DNA from: Muribaculaceae bacterium
GTDB taxonomy: Bacteria > Bacteroidota > Bacteroidia > Bacteroidales > Muribaculaceae
NCBI GenBank assembly: GCA_017557665.1
Contig: JAFYYI010000003.1
Span: 247,571-311,570 of the forward strand
Reading direction: 5' to 3'
DNA: 64,000 bases
Shown here piece by piece: positions 34,587 to 44,064 of the stretch (positions are counted from its first letter, which is position 1; each line of letters starts with the position of its first letter). Under the pieces are notes generated by a model. That model saw only the letters and a program-made list of their open reading frames with translations, ran no database searches and was not told the origin of the DNA. The position numbers and the translations under genes are program-made.

Positions 34587-36104
34587 TTAATTCTTCTTGA
34601 TTCTCACCTCGTCCTTGGCGTCGATTTTCTTGCCGGCAGCATCAAGTTTCTTGACGTAGTCGAGAATGTGGTTGCCGTACTTCTGGTCGTCGACAAACAG
34701 GGTCTTGCAACGTGTCATGGGGACCATGTAGTCGCCTCCGTTTGCCAGATAGTCGATGGTGGCGACGATGTAGGTCTTCTTGGGGTCGATTTTCTTGCCC
34801 TTGACGGTGGCTTTGACAACCTCACCCTTGCTGTTGTAGGTGGCTTTCAGCTCCTTGCTGACGGCATCACCGCCGCGGCCGCACATGACCTTGATGCTCT
34901 CCAACAATTCGTTGCCGGGCATCTCCAACACGACGTAGCGGTTCTCGAAGGGGAACATCGAGCCAATGGTGCCCTCGGTCACGATGCCTTCGGGCATGTC
35001 GGTGCGGATGCCGCCCTTGTTCATGATGGCGCAGTCGATGTTGTTGATGCCGGAGATTTCCTTGATGATATCCATCGTCGCGTCGCTCACCCAGTTTTGG
35101 GCGGCATCGCTCGAATTCTTCATGAAGCGAGCGCTGGTGCACACGGGATTGTTCATGATGCTGTCCACGCCATGGCGGTAGTTGTCGAGCCATGCATCCA
35201 TGGCGGTGTAGCGGCTGGCTGCCTCGTCCCAGCTGGCATCGACGGGGATGTGGTTATACACGACGTCGCCCGTCTCCAGGTCCAGGTCATAGGTGGCGAC
35301 CACCTTGCCGCTCTTGCCGTTCTGGCCGATGGGAATCATCTTGCCGTCAGCATTGGCGATACGGTCCATGCCGCTGCCCGGCTTGATGGTGGTGTGGGAG
35401 TGGGAACTGATGACCATGTCGATGTAGTGGCTGTGGTCGATGATCAGCGAGTCGTTAGGCTCGCTCGGCTCATAGCTGCTGTAGCCGATGTGTGACACCA
35501 TGATGGCGTAATCCACTTTCTGCACCTCTTTGAGGTACTTGGCCGTCGCGTCGGCCACGTCGGGGGCGTAGAGGTAACGCAGGTCCTCGCAGTTGCTAGC
35601 CGAAATCAGTCCCTCGGGATTGACATTGATGCCGAAGAAGGCCACACGCTTGTCGCCCACCGCCTTGACCCAGTAAGGATGGAACAGGCCGTCGAGCGGC
35701 GTCTGGCTGAAGTCGTAGTTGGTACTGATTTTCACTGCATCGACGTTGCGGTAATGCTCGGCAAGCTCCTCCATGTCGTTGTCAAACTCATGATTGCCCA
35801 GGATGATCGCGTCATAGCCCAACGTGTCCATCAGCGCAAATTCCACATCACCCCTGTAGAGGGAGTAGAACAATGTGCCCTGAACCGCGTCGCCGGCATG
35901 GATGAGCACCGTGTTGGGGTTGTCGGCGCGCAACTGGTCGTAGATGGCGCGACGCCGTGCCACGCCACCCTTGCCATCGCTGGCAGGGTCGATCTGGCTG
36001 TGTGTGTCATTAACAGCGATAATCAACAGGTGCTCAGCACGCAGTGCCGGGAACACCATCATTGTGCACAGGCACATCAACAGGAAAGTGCGAATTTTTG
36101 CCAT
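34587..36104 (-). CDS. 5'-nucleotidase / metallophosphatase (UshA-like)
   Basis: 505 residues from the ATG at 36104, chosen because MAKIRTFLLMCLCTMMVFPA gives a clean signal peptide; ATGs at 36110 and 36134 are also in frame. The metallophosphatase part has NDTHSQID (metal site 1), GDAVQG, GNHEFD and the SHSHTTIKPG histidines. The C-terminal nucleotidase domain begins near ASRYTAMDAWLDNYRHGVDS and includes NKGGIRTDMPEG and FPFENRYVVLEMPG. Predicted periplasmic hydrolysis of nucleotides or UDP-sugars. It is the first gene of a minus-strand run down to 28063. Confidence 0.93.
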   Translation of the reverse strand: MAKIRTFLLMCLCTMMVFPALRAEHLLIIAVNDTHSQIDPASDGKGGVARRRAIYDQLRADNPNTVLIHAGDAVQGTLFYSLYRGDVEFALMDTLGYDAIILGNHEFDNDMEELAEHYRNVDAVKISTNYDFSQTPLDGLFHPYWVKAVGDKRVAFFGINVNPEGLISASNCEDLRYLYAPDVADATAKYLKEVQKVDYAIMVSHIGYSSYEPSEPNDSLIIDHSHYIDMVISSHSHTTIKPGSGMDRIANADGKMIPIGQNGKSGKVVATYDLDLETGDVVYNHIPVDASWDEAASRYTAMDAWLDNYRHGVDSIMNNPVCTSARFMKNSSDAAQNWVSDATMDIIKEISGINNIDCAIMNKGGIRTDMPEGIVTEGTIGSMFPFENRYVVLEMPGNELLESIKVMCGRGGDAVSKELKATYNSKGEVVKATVKGKKIDPKKTYIVATIDYLANGGDYMVPMTRCKTLFVDDQKYGNHILDYVKKLDAAGKKIDAKDEVRIKKN

Positions 36105-36138
36105 AATCATATCATCATTTAGTGTTTTTTTCAACCTA

Positions 36139-36146
36139 CAAAGATA
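36139..36146 (-). promoter_or_regulatory. -7 element of the 5'-nucleotidase operon
   Basis: Minus-strand TATCTTTG (36146-36139), 35 bases upstream of the ATG at 36104. The upstream box is not clear. Confidence 0.5.
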
Positions 36147-36316
36147 ATATAAATATTGGTTTTGTGGACTACGATTTTCACGATTTTAACACATGTCTTT
36201 CTAACGTGTGAAATGGGACCTGAAAGTGCTCTGATTGTCAGCTGTTTGTTGGCTGTCATCATTGAAACAATGCGGGACAGCCCCATTGGCCGCCCCGCAT
36301 CAGTATATCAAGCAAT

Positions 36317-36344
36317 TAAATCCCTAAAGCCTAAAACCTAATTA
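36317..36344. repeat. Degenerate 7-base repeat at the GH57 stop
   Basis: TAAATCC, CTAAAGC, CTAAAAC, CTAATTA; the last unit contains the GH57 stop (36342-36344). Confidence 0.65.
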
Positions 36345-37955
36345 TTTAGACTCTGCCTTCTTGGCCGGCACCTTTTTGGCTGCTGCCTTCTTGGGTTCAG
36401 CCTTTTTTGCCGGTGCTTTCTTGGCAGCAGGCTTCTTGGGCTCAGCCTTCTTTGCAGGTGCCTTCTTGGGCTCAGCTTTCTTGGCAGCAGGCTTCTTGGG
36501 CTCGGCTTTCTTGGCTGCAGGCTTCTTGGGTTCAGCCTTCTTGGCAGGAGCTTTCTTGGCAGCCGGTTTCTTCTCGGGCTCGGGTTCGGGCTTTGCCTCC
36601 TCAACGGGTGCGGGCTCGGGAGCGGGCTCGTCGATGGGGAAGTCGCCGGTGGTGTCCTGGACGATGTTGTTGCGCATCATCTCCACCTCGCGGTGCAGTT
36701 TCTGGATTTCTTGCTCCTGGTTGCGGATGGTCAACAGCAGCGAGTTCAGCTCCTCGTTGTCGATGCTGGCCGGGTACTGCTCCTCGACGCGCGTCATGAA
36801 GTCGCTCAGCACGTTCATGTAGTTGGTGAACGCGGTGTAGGGCGAGTCATAGGGGCTGTAGTGCGAGTGCACGGAGCCATCATCGTTGTGCTTGGTCGAC
36901 ATGTAGAAGAAGTGGTCGCTGGCCTGCAGGTAGTTCCAGTCGAGCTTGATGCGGCGGTCGGTGCACAGGCGCACACGCTCACCGATCGAGTACAGCTTCT
37001 TGACGGCCTCCTGTTGCAGGGTGTTGCCCAGCCAAGCGCTGGTGTCACGGGCCTCGTCGGTCCAAGACATGGGGTAGGGCACTGCGAGCTCGGCCACGGG
37101 TTTGAACTTGGAAACCACCTCGCTCGGGGTCCAGAACTGGATGTCATGCTCGGCAGCAAAGCGAGGCAATGCTTTGATGAACTCAAAGATGCCGCTCTCG
37201 CGCGGTTGCAGCTCACCGAAGGCGTCATAGTTCATGAACAGGTTCACCAGCTGCTCCTCTTGGGGCAGTTCGTTGATCCAGTTGATGTACTTGTCGGCCG
37301 TGAGGGGATAGGAGGCCCACTCGGGATTGCTGAAGCGGAACGAGATGTCGTCGCTGAGCTTGCCGTTCTTCAGCATCAGCTTGAGTTTGGGAGCCGATGC
37401 CGAGCTGTAGAGGAAGTTGGGCGACCGCCAGCCCAGGACGTGCTTGGCGTCGGCGGTGATGGCTGCCTTGAAGCCCATGGCATAGACCATCGAGGCGATG
37501 TCATCGTCGTAGATTAACTCGGTGTTGCGGAACACCTTGGGACGCTGGCCGAAAAGTTGGAAAATCTTCTCATCGTGGGCCTTGACCTGGGCCACGAACT
37601 CGTCGGGGTCATAGAGCGACGACAAGCTGTGGGCATAGGTCTCGCTCAGGAACTCGACACAGCCAGTGGCGGCCAGTTCCTTCATCGAGTCGATGAACTC
37701 GGGCACATATTGCTCCAGCTGCTCCAGGGCGGTGCCACTGATGGAGAAGGCCACTTTGAACTTCTTGCCGTGCTCGCGAATCATGTCGAGCAACATCTCG
37801 TTGGCGGGCATGTAGGACCGCTGCGCGATGCGTGTGATGATGTCATCATTGGCAAAGTCATCGTAATAGTAGTGGTCGTTGCCGATGTCAAAGAAACGGT
37901 AGTGTTTCAGGCGGAACGGCTGATGAATCTGGAAATAAAAACAAATCGCTTTCAT
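36342..37955 (-). CDS. GH57 alpha-amylase with histone H1-like Lys/Ala/Pro tail
   Basis: 537 residues. Residues 1-420 are a GH57 (beta/alpha)7 domain: the nucleophile Glu is in [11 protein letters not shown] and the acid/base Asp in [14 protein letters not shown]. It is an intracellular alpha-glucan hydrolase (no signal peptide). A coiled-coil-like stretch follows ([20 protein letters not shown]). Then comes a tail of about 80 residues made of [20 protein letters not shown] units, very like bacterial histone H1-like proteins. The core enzyme family is sure; the tail is unusual and has no known role. Third gene of the glycogen operon, preceded by a 9-base CTAG repeat tract. Confidence 0.93.
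   Translation of the reverse strand: MKAICFYFQIHQPFRLKHYRFFDIGNDHYYYDDFANDDIITRIAQRSYMPANEMLLDMIREHGKKFKVAFSISGTALEQLEQYVPEFIDSMKELAATGCVEFLSETYAHSLSSLYDPDEFVAQVKAHDEKIFQLFGQRPKVFRNTELIYDDDIASMVYAMGFKAAITADAKHVLGWRSPNFLYSSASAPKLKLMLKNGKLSDDISFRFSNPEWASYPLTADKYINWINELPQEEQLVNLFMNYDAFGELQPRESGIFEFIKALPRFAAEHDIQFWTPSEVVSKFKPVAELAVPYPMSWTDEARDTSAWLGNTLQQEAVKKLYSIGERVRLCTDRRIKLDWNYLQASDHFFYMSTKHNDDGSVHSHYSPYDSPYTAFTNYMNVLSDFMTRVEEQYPASIDNEELNSLLLTIRNQEQEIQKLHREVEMMRNNIVQDTTGDFPIDEPAPEPAPVEEAKPEPEPEKKPAAKKAPAKKAEPKKPAAKKAEPKKPAAKKAEPKKAPAKKAEPKKPAAKKAPAKKAEPKKAAAKKVPAKKAESK
36345..36590. repeat. Coding minisatellite of the GH57 tail
   Basis: Repeated blocks of about 30-33 bases encode [14 protein letters not shown] units. 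The blocks are nearly identical, so length variation between strains is likely. Confidence 0.8.
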
Positions 37956-38002
37956 ATCTCTATTGTCGTTTTATTGTTTGTTTTCTTAATTAATTTTCTG
38001 TT

Positions 38003-38053
38003 CTAGATTTTCTAGATATTCTAGATGCTCTAGATGTTCTAGGAATCGGCTAG
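38003..38053. repeat. 9-base CTAGA tandem repeat tract, second locus
   Basis: CTAG at 38003, 38012, 38021, 38030 and 38039 on a strict 9-base period (CTAGATTTT, CTAGATATT, CTAGATGCT, CTAGATGTT). An off-register CTAG at 38050 contains the glycosyltransferase stop. The units are shared with the tract at 9677-9779. Confidence 0.9.
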
Positions 38054-39312
38054 CGGTTGATGAGGTTTCGGTAGATGTTGATGACCTTGGCACCGGCTTT
38101 GTCCCAGGTGATCTGGTTCACTTCGGCAAGGCCTTGCTCACGCAACTCGTTGAACATCGCGGGATACTTGATGATGCTGTAGATGGCGTCGGCCATGGCG
38201 TTGGTGTCCCAGTAGTCTATCTTGATGACGTTGTCCAGAATCTCGGCACAGCCACTCTGCTTGCTGATGATGGAGGGCACGCCCATCTGCATCGCCTCGA
38301 GGGGCGAGATGCCGAACGGCTCGCTCACCGACGGCATGATGTACACGTCGCTGGCAGCTAGCATCTCATACACCTGCTTGCCCTTGAGGAAGCCGGTGAA
38401 GTGGAATCGGTCGGCAATGTCGCGCTTGGCGGCGAGGCGTATCATCTTGTCCATCATGTCACCGCTGCCGGCCATGACGAACTGGGCATCGTTGACCTTG
38501 TGAAGCACCTGTGCCGCGGCCTCGACGAAGTACTCGGGACCCTTCTGCATGGTGATGCGGCCAAGGAAGGTGATGACCTTGCTCGTCTTGCCGGGAGGCG
38601 CCTCCATCTTCAGCAGTTCTTCGTTCAAGGGCTCCACGGCGTTGTGCACGGTGGTCACCTTGTCGGGACTGATGCCGTATTTCTCGATGACGGTGCGGCG
38701 TGTGAGGTTGCTCACGGTGATGATGTGGTCGGCGTTGTTCATGCCGTCCTTCTCGATGCTGAACACCGTGGGATTGACGTTGCCGCGCGAGCGGTCAAAG
38801 TCGGTGGCATGCACATGGATCACCAGGGGCTTGCCCGTCACCTGCTTGGCGTGGATGCCCGCGGGGTAGGTGAGCCAGTCATGGCTGTGGATGACGTCAC
38901 AGTCCACAGTGCGTGCGATGACGCCTGCCACGATGCTGTAGTTGTTAATCTCTTCCAACAGGTTCTCGGGATATCGGCCCGAGAACTCGATGCAGCCCAG
39001 GTCGTTGGTGCTCATGTAGTTGAAGTCGCTGTAGATGTGATTGCGCAGGTCGAAATACAACTGCGGGTCCATCACATTGCCGATGCGGCTCTGCACATAC
39101 TCCATGTTCACGTCGCGCCATGCCACGGGGGTGCAGTTGGCGCCGATGATGTTGGCAAAATCCTTGGGCTCGTCACCCCAGGGCTTGGGGATGACAAAGG
39201 TGATGTCCATGTCACCGTTCTGCCACATGCCCTTGGTGAGTCCGTAACTCGCTGTTCCCAATCCTCCCAGGATGTGGGGAGGAAATTCCCAGCCGAACAT
39301 TAATGCTTTCAT
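38050..39312 (-). CDS. GT4 glycosyltransferase, glycogen synthase type
   Basis: 420 residues in two Rossmann halves. The N-terminus MKALMFGWEFPPHILGGLGT has the G-G-L-G nucleotide-sugar loop of glycogen/starch synthases. The C-terminal half has SVSEPFGISPLEAMQMGVPS, the E-x7-E motif of family GT4, and FLGRITMQKGPEYFVEAA. It probably elongates glycogen from a nucleotide sugar. Its place between the debranching enzyme (19-base gap) and GH57 amylase supports this. Confidence 0.92.
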   Translation of the reverse strand: MKALMFGWEFPPHILGGLGTASYGLTKGMWQNGDMDITFVIPKPWGDEPKDFANIIGANCTPVAWRDVNMEYVQSRIGNVMDPQLYFDLRNHIYSDFNYMSTNDLGCIEFSGRYPENLLEEINNYSIVAGVIARTVDCDVIHSHDWLTYPAGIHAKQVTGKPLVIHVHATDFDRSRGNVNPTVFSIEKDGMNNADHIITVSNLTRRTVIEKYGISPDKVTTVHNAVEPLNEELLKMEAPPGKTSKVITFLGRITMQKGPEYFVEAAAQVLHKVNDAQFVMAGSGDMMDKMIRLAAKRDIADRFHFTGFLKGKQVYEMLAASDVYIMPSVSEPFGISPLEAMQMGVPSIISKQSGCAEILDNVIKIDYWDTNAMADAIYSIIKYPAMFNELREQGLAEVNQITWDKAGAKVINIYRNLINR

Positions 39313-39331
39313 ATCTTGTCCCTCCTCTGTT

Positions 39332-41290
39332 TTATTTGTCGATGATGTGCAGGTTCTTGAAGGTGCGCAACACGCGCAGGATGCCTCCCACGTTGGGGGC
39401 GAAGCTCACGGCGCCACGGCCGGTAAATGGCGGGTTGCCGTCATACAGCTCGCTCAACGAGCCGATGCAGCCTTCCTTCATCTCGTCCTCAAAGCCGATC
39501 ATCATGCGCTCGATGAACGAAATGCTGTTCAAGCCGAACACGCGGATGTAGGCTTTGCTGTAGAAGTCCATCAGCCAGGGACGGGCGCTGCCGGCATAGT
39601 AGGCGGTCTGGCGTTCCTCGGGGGTGCCAAGATACCAGGGGATGTAGCCGTAACTGTTGGGACTCAGTGTGCGCAATCCCTTGGGCGTGAGCAACTCGCG
39701 GGTTGCGATATCCAGCACGCGCTTGCGCTGGCGGCGGTCCAGAGGACTATAGTCGGCTGCGGCGGCGATGACCATGTTGGGGCGCACGCTCAAGTCGGTG
39801 TAACTGCCGTTCACGTAGTCATAGAGATAGCCGTAGTCGGTCATGAATGTCTCGATAAAGGCGGGTTTGCACTTTTCGGCAATCTGGGTGCAGCGCTCTA
39901 CAAATTCCTCGTCCTCATATCGGCCGGGGAACAGTTCGTCGGTGGCAAAGCGCAGGGCATTGTACCACAAGGCGTTGAACTCAACGAGGTAACCCGTGCG
40001 CGGAATGAGCGGCGTGCCGTCGGGGTGGGTGCTGTTCATCCACGAGACGGGACGCTGGGTGCCGTCGGTGGCAATCAGGCCATTGGGGTCGAGTTTGAGG
40101 TTGGGATGGCGGCCGTCGGCAATGAAGTTGATCAGGTCCTTGACCAGCTTGCCGTAACGCTCGCGCGCCGCATCGGCATTCAGGTCGTGGGCATAGCGCT
40201 GGACAGCCCAGATGGCCCACAGGGGAACATCGGGCAGGTCAAGGCCGACGAGGTGCTTGTCGAGGGTGCCGTCGCGCATCCAGTCGTTGAGGGCGCGCAT
40301 GGCGGTATCCATGATCAACTCGAAGTCCTGACGGTGGTGAACCGACAGGGTACAGCCCGGCAATGCGATGAACTCGTCGCGGGCGCGGATCTTGAACCAG
40401 GGATAGCCAGCCAGCAGGTAGTGGCCCTCGGCATTGGTGATATAGAACTGCTTGGCGCTGTTCTTCATGCAGTTATAGAAACTCGTGCGCGGTGTGCGCG
40501 GCTTGATTTCGTCTTCATACATCTTGGTCAGCGTTCTGGTATTGACCTCCTCGACGCCTGCCGAGAAAATGAGCGGCTCGCCCTTCTTGATCTCGACCTC
40601 GAAGTAGCCGGGCACATACAGGTCCTCGCTGTAGGGGATACCGCGTTCCTGGTCCTTGATGTACTCGATGTTCTTGTACCAGTGAGGATCGAACACGAAG
40701 CGAGGCTTGTGGTTCATCTGCATGTACAGAGTGGGATAACCGTTATACATGCAGGTGGCGATGCCGTTGGACACTTCCTGGTAGTCGCGGCTGGCGACAG
40801 CGTTCTCGACACAGAGGTCATTGGCGTTGCGGAAGGCCAGGAAGGGCCTGAACTGCAGCGTTGTGGCCGAGTGGGCATCCACCAGGGTGTAGCGGATGAG
40901 GATGCGGTTCTCGTGAGTGATGAAGATTTTCTCCTTCTTGAGAATCACACCACCCACGCGATAGGTCGTCGTGGGCACTCGCTCGCAGCCATACTCACGG
41001 ATGTACTTGTGACCGTTGGGGCTGTAGGTGTCGCCCTTGTAACGGTGCAGACCCAAGTTGAACGGTGCGCCGTGCTGGATGACGGTCTCGTCGAGCGTCG
41101 AGAGCAACACGTGATTGTTGTCGTCGAGCTCAGGCACCGGGATGACCAACAGGCCGTGCTGCTTGCGGGTGTTACAGCCAACGATGGTGGTGCAGTGATA
41201 GGCACCGGACTGGTTGGTTCTCAACATCTCCTTGGGCAGCGATTGCTCGAGGTTGATCATCAGGTTTTTATCAAATTTCAGATAACTCAT
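39332..41290 (-). CDS. Glycogen debranching enzyme (amylo-alpha-1,6-glucosidase)
   Basis: 652 residues. The N-terminal beta-rich domain (1-240, with TRKQHGLLVIPVPELDDNNH) and the C-terminal (alpha/alpha)6 barrel (from about 290) match the bacterial GDE family. The barrel includes AGYPWFKIRARDEFIALPG, VSWMNSTHPDGTPLIPRTGY and YYAGSARPWLMDFYSKAYIR. The usual W-F-G-R-D of the family is W-F-K-I-R-A-R-D here. Cytosolic removal of alpha-1,6 branches. It is the first gene of the glycogen operon. Confidence 0.93.
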   Translation of the reverse strand: MSYLKFDKNLMINLEQSLPKEMLRTNQSGAYHCTTIVGCNTRKQHGLLVIPVPELDDNNHVLLSTLDETVIQHGAPFNLGLHRYKGDTYSPNGHKYIREYGCERVPTTTYRVGGVILKKEKIFITHENRILIRYTLVDAHSATTLQFRPFLAFRNANDLCVENAVASRDYQEVSNGIATCMYNGYPTLYMQMNHKPRFVFDPHWYKNIEYIKDQERGIPYSEDLYVPGYFEVEIKKGEPLIFSAGVEEVNTRTLTKMYEDEIKPRTPRTSFYNCMKNSAKQFYITNAEGHYLLAGYPWFKIRARDEFIALPGCTLSVHHRQDFELIMDTAMRALNDWMRDGTLDKHLVGLDLPDVPLWAIWAVQRYAHDLNADAARERYGKLVKDLINFIADGRHPNLKLDPNGLIATDGTQRPVSWMNSTHPDGTPLIPRTGYLVEFNALWYNALRFATDELFPGRYEDEEFVERCTQIAEKCKPAFIETFMTDYGYLYDYVNGSYTDLSVRPNMVIAAAADYSPLDRRQRKRVLDIATRELLTPKGLRTLSPNSYGYIPWYLGTPEERQTAYYAGSARPWLMDFYSKAYIRVFGLNSISFIERMMIGFEDEMKEGCIGSLSELYDGNPPFTGRGAVSFAPNVGGILRVLRTFKNLHIIDK

Positions 41291-41344
41291 AGGTTTATTT
41301 TGGTTATAGGTTGTATGTTTCTTTTCAGGATTTATGTTTTGGAG

Positions 41345-42253
41345 TTACACGTAGTTGGGCAAGGCTGGCGGTACGAGTATCTTGATGCCGTTGGCCACGT
41401 TCCTGAAGTCCAGTCTCGCGGGCATCATGACAGGGTCGCCGTCGATGTGGATGATGTCGTTGCGCCGGCGCTCGATGATCACGCGCTTGCCACGGTAGAT
41501 GCTCACGTGGTTATCGTGATTGAGCTGGCGCAGAAACAGGCGGGCACCGATCAAGGGACTCTCGACGATGCTGAACGGGTGCATCACCGTCACGTCGATC
41601 AAGCCGTCCTGCATGGTGGCGCGAGGGGCGATGTAGGCATTGTTGCCATATTGTGCCGCGTTACAGCAGGCAATGACAAAGGCCTTCTCCCTCAACTTGG
41701 CGCCATCGATGTCGATGAGGTACTCTTGGGGCTTGTACTTGATGTACTCGCTCAGGGCTGTCTTGACGTAGGTGATAAAGCCGCGCGTGCCCTCGTTGGA
41801 GAACTTGTAGCTCACGGTGGCGTCAAAGCCCATGCCGCAGGTGCAGAAGAAGGGCCTGCCGTTCACGGTGCAGTAGTCAAAACTGCCCACCACGCCGTCG
41901 TTGAGCACTTGCAGGGCACGGCTGGCGTTCATGGAGATGCGCAGGTGGCGTGCCAGGCCGTTTCCCGAGCCGCTCGGCACGATGGCCATGGCGGTATCGG
42001 TGCCGCACAGGGCGCTACCCACCTCGTTGACCGTGCCGTCGCCGCCGATGGCGACCACCACGTCGATGCCGTCGTTCACAGCCTGGGTAGCGATTTCATG
42101 TGCGTGTCCGGCATACTCGCTCATGATGATACTCACGTCGTTCTTTTCCAGGTCCACCATATTATCGATGGTGCGTGGTATCTTGTCCTTGTTGCCGGTT
42201 CCCGACACAGGATTGATGATGGCGAGTATGTGCCTGCGTTTTTCCATTTTCAC
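41345..42253 (-). CDS. Diacylglycerol kinase family lipid kinase
   Basis: 302 residues of the YegS/DagK fold. INPVSGTGNKDK near the start, the catalytic GGDGTVNEVGSAL loop (about 74-86) and SGSGNGLARHLRI are all present. Predicted to phosphorylate diacylglycerol or a sphingolipid-type base; Bacteroidales make sphingolipids, so the second option is real. A minus-strand TATCTTTG (42264-42257) lies just upstream, implying its own promoter and an almost leaderless message. It is divergent from the membrane-protein operon. Confidence 0.92.
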   Translation of the reverse strand: MKMEKRRHILAIINPVSGTGNKDKIPRTIDNMVDLEKNDVSIIMSEYAGHAHEIATQAVNDGIDVVVAIGGDGTVNEVGSALCGTDTAMAIVPSGSGNGLARHLRISMNASRALQVLNDGVVGSFDYCTVNGRPFFCTCGMGFDATVSYKFSNEGTRGFITYVKTALSEYIKYKPQEYLIDIDGAKLREKAFVIACCNAAQYGNNAYIAPRATMQDGLIDVTVMHPFSIVESPLIGARLFLRQLNHDNHVSIYRGKRVIIERRRNDIIHIDGDPVMMPARLDFRNVANGIKILVPPALPNYV

Positions 42254-42284
42254 TCACAAAGATACAACTTTTTGAGGAATATTT

Positions 42285-42315
42285 TTTGAAGAATGACGTT
42301 TTTATCATATTTTTG
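42285..42315 (+). promoter_or_regulatory. Promoter of the membrane-protein operon
   Basis: TTTG (42285-42288), a 19-base spacer and TATTTTTG (42308-42315), 44 bases before the ATG at 42360. Confidence 0.75.
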
Positions 42316-42359
42316 TAAAAAAATTATTAACAAGTATCTTTTTTACCTTACAAAAATCA

Positions 42360-42983
42360 ATGAGAAGGGTTAGTATCAACCTCTTGATGAATGTCATTCT
42401 GCTGCTCGCCGGCATTATCCTCATCATCTTTCATGGTGTGCCCAATATCATGTTGTGGGGCGCACGAGTCATGGGCGCCATGTTCCTCTTGCCCGCAGTC
42501 ATTTACCTGATTATGGTGGCCGTGCGCCATGCCGATGCCCGCACCAGTACCGACTACCTGGGCGTGCTGCCCGCCGTGGGCGGCTTGTGCTTCGGTTTGG
42601 TGATGATCATCAAGGCTCATTTGTTCGACGGTATCCTGCAGCTGCTCATGGGCATGCTGTTGGTGGTACTCGGCCTGTTCCACGTCATCTACCTGCTGAT
42701 GTCCAGAGACACCCTCAAAATCAAGGGCTGGTATCACTTGTGCCCGATATTGGTTGTGCTGTGCGGCATCCTGTCACTCGCGCTGCCCGCCTTGCGCGAC
42801 AATGTTTCGCTCGTTGTCCTCATCACGGGCATCTGCCTGCTGCTGTTCAACTTCACCAGCCTGCAGGAGTACCTCGCCGAACGCCGCCTTCGCCGCGCCT
42901 TGTCAAAACCTGCCACCGAATTGGCGCCTGTCGCCGATGATTCAACTGTAGAAACAACGATCAACACCGATGAGCTTGAGTAA
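42360..42983 (+). CDS. HdeD/DUF308-like membrane protein
   Basis: 207 residues with six hydrophobic segments arranged in pairs (5-23, 33-53, 63-82, 87-108, 121-140, 146-165) and a soluble Glu/Thr-rich tail. The layout resembles HdeD/DUF308 proteins, but no diagnostic motif is certain. It overlaps the next gene by 14 bases, so the two are translationally linked. Confidence 0.75.
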   Translation: MRRVSINLLMNVILLLAGIILIIFHGVPNIMLWGARVMGAMFLLPAVIYLIMVAVRHADARTSTDYLGVLPAVGGLCFGLVMIIKAHLFDGILQLLMGMLLVVLGLFHVIYLLMSRDTLKIKGWYHLCPILVVLCGILSLALPALRDNVSLVVLITGICLLLFNFTSLQEYLAERRLRRALSKPATELAPVADDSTVETTINTDELE

Positions 42984-44058
42984 TGTAATCAATGAACTGA
43001 TTTTGCTCATGAGCCACCCCAGAGCAAACAGTACCGAAATCGGAGACGACGTCCACGCCTGCGTGAATTGCGGGCATGAGTATCAAGGCAACTTCTGCCC
43101 CGCTTGCGGCCAGAAGGCCACCGCGGGACGTATCACCTGGGACACCGTGCGCAGCGGTGTGATGGACGTGTGGGGATTGGGGTCTCGTTCCTTGATCCGG
43201 TCCTTGTGGAACCTGATTGTTCGCCCGGGCCGTTTCATTGGCGACTACATCAACGGCAAGTGGCAAGTGAGTTTCCCGCCCGTCAAGATGCTGGTGATTG
43301 TGGCGGTCAGCCTCTATTTCATCGGACGGTTGATTTACCCCGAGTTCTGGATTGATTTGTTTGATGAAAGCAAACCCGAGGACGCAGGCGCGCTCGGCTT
43401 TATTGACACTGCGGTCTTTTGGATCATGTCGCACCCCGAGTGGTCGTTGCTGTTCCTGCTGTCGTCGTTGATTATTCCCACGTGGTTCGTTTTCCGCCAT
43501 GCTCCGCGCAACACGCGACACACGCTGCCGCAGGGCTTTTTCATCCAGGTGTTCATGAGTGTCCAGTTCTACCTGTGGCTGTTTGCCATCTCGGTTATCT
43601 TCAGGCTGTGCGGTTCGGGCTTGGAAATCGCGTTCATCATCTCGTTTGCCGTGGGCTTGCCGTTGCTGGTGTTTGCCGACTACAAGCAGTTGTTCGGCTA
43701 CGGCTGGTGGGGCACGTTGTGGCGTGTGTTGGTGACCTTTCAGCTCGCTTATACTTGCCTGGCCTTTATCATTCTCCTCTCGGTCCTGTGTGACCGGTTA
43801 GCCTTGTCGAAGGCTGTAACCGTTTCCATTCCGGTGCTTGTGCTCAGGATCTTGAGCGTCATCGCGGTCATCGTGCTGGTGATTGTTGTCATCGACGTGA
43901 TCAACCGCAAGTCTTGGCGCACCGTGGGCTGGCTCAAGGCGCTGAAGTATCCGCTCATCACGTTGGGGGTGCTGGCGGGCCTGCTGATTGCTGCCGAGTT
44001 GATCAGGCCGGGAGCGGTATCGGCCATCATGGACCTGTTGTTTTTTGGGTTTATTTAG
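42970..44058 (+). CDS. DUF3667 membrane protein, copy 1
   Basis: 362 residues. N-terminal zinc ribbon CVNCGHEYQGNFCPACGQK (two C-x2-C pairs, residues 35-53). Then the DUF3667 signature ITWDTVRSGVMDVWG and RPGRFIGDYINGKWQVSFPP, followed by five or so membrane helices. The alternative ATG at 43009 would remove the overlap. Function unknown. About half its residues match the next gene, so the two are tandem paralogues. Confidence 0.88.
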   Translation: MSLSNVINELILLMSHPRANSTEIGDDVHACVNCGHEYQGNFCPACGQKATAGRITWDTVRSGVMDVWGLGSRSLIRSLWNLIVRPGRFIGDYINGKWQVSFPPVKMLVIVAVSLYFIGRLIYPEFWIDLFDESKPEDAGALGFIDTAVFWIMSHPEWSLLFLLSSLIIPTWFVFRHAPRNTRHTLPQGFFIQVFMSVQFYLWLFAISVIFRLCGSGLEIAFIISFAVGLPLLVFADYKQLFGYGWWGTLWRVLVTFQLAYTCLAFIILLSVLCDRLALSKAVTVSIPVLVLRILSVIAVIVLVIVVIDVINRKSWRTVGWLKALKYPLITLGVLAGLLIAAELIRPGAVSAIMDLLFFGFI

Positions 44059-44064
44059 ATTCAG

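Noticed and set aside
39272..42289. Plus-strand open frame of about 1005 codons
   Set aside because: It lies wholly antisense to the lipid kinase, debranching enzyme and glycosyltransferase genes and is His/Val/Ala/Glu-rich, as expected from codon-position bias of the real minus-strand genes. No domain or promoter supports it.
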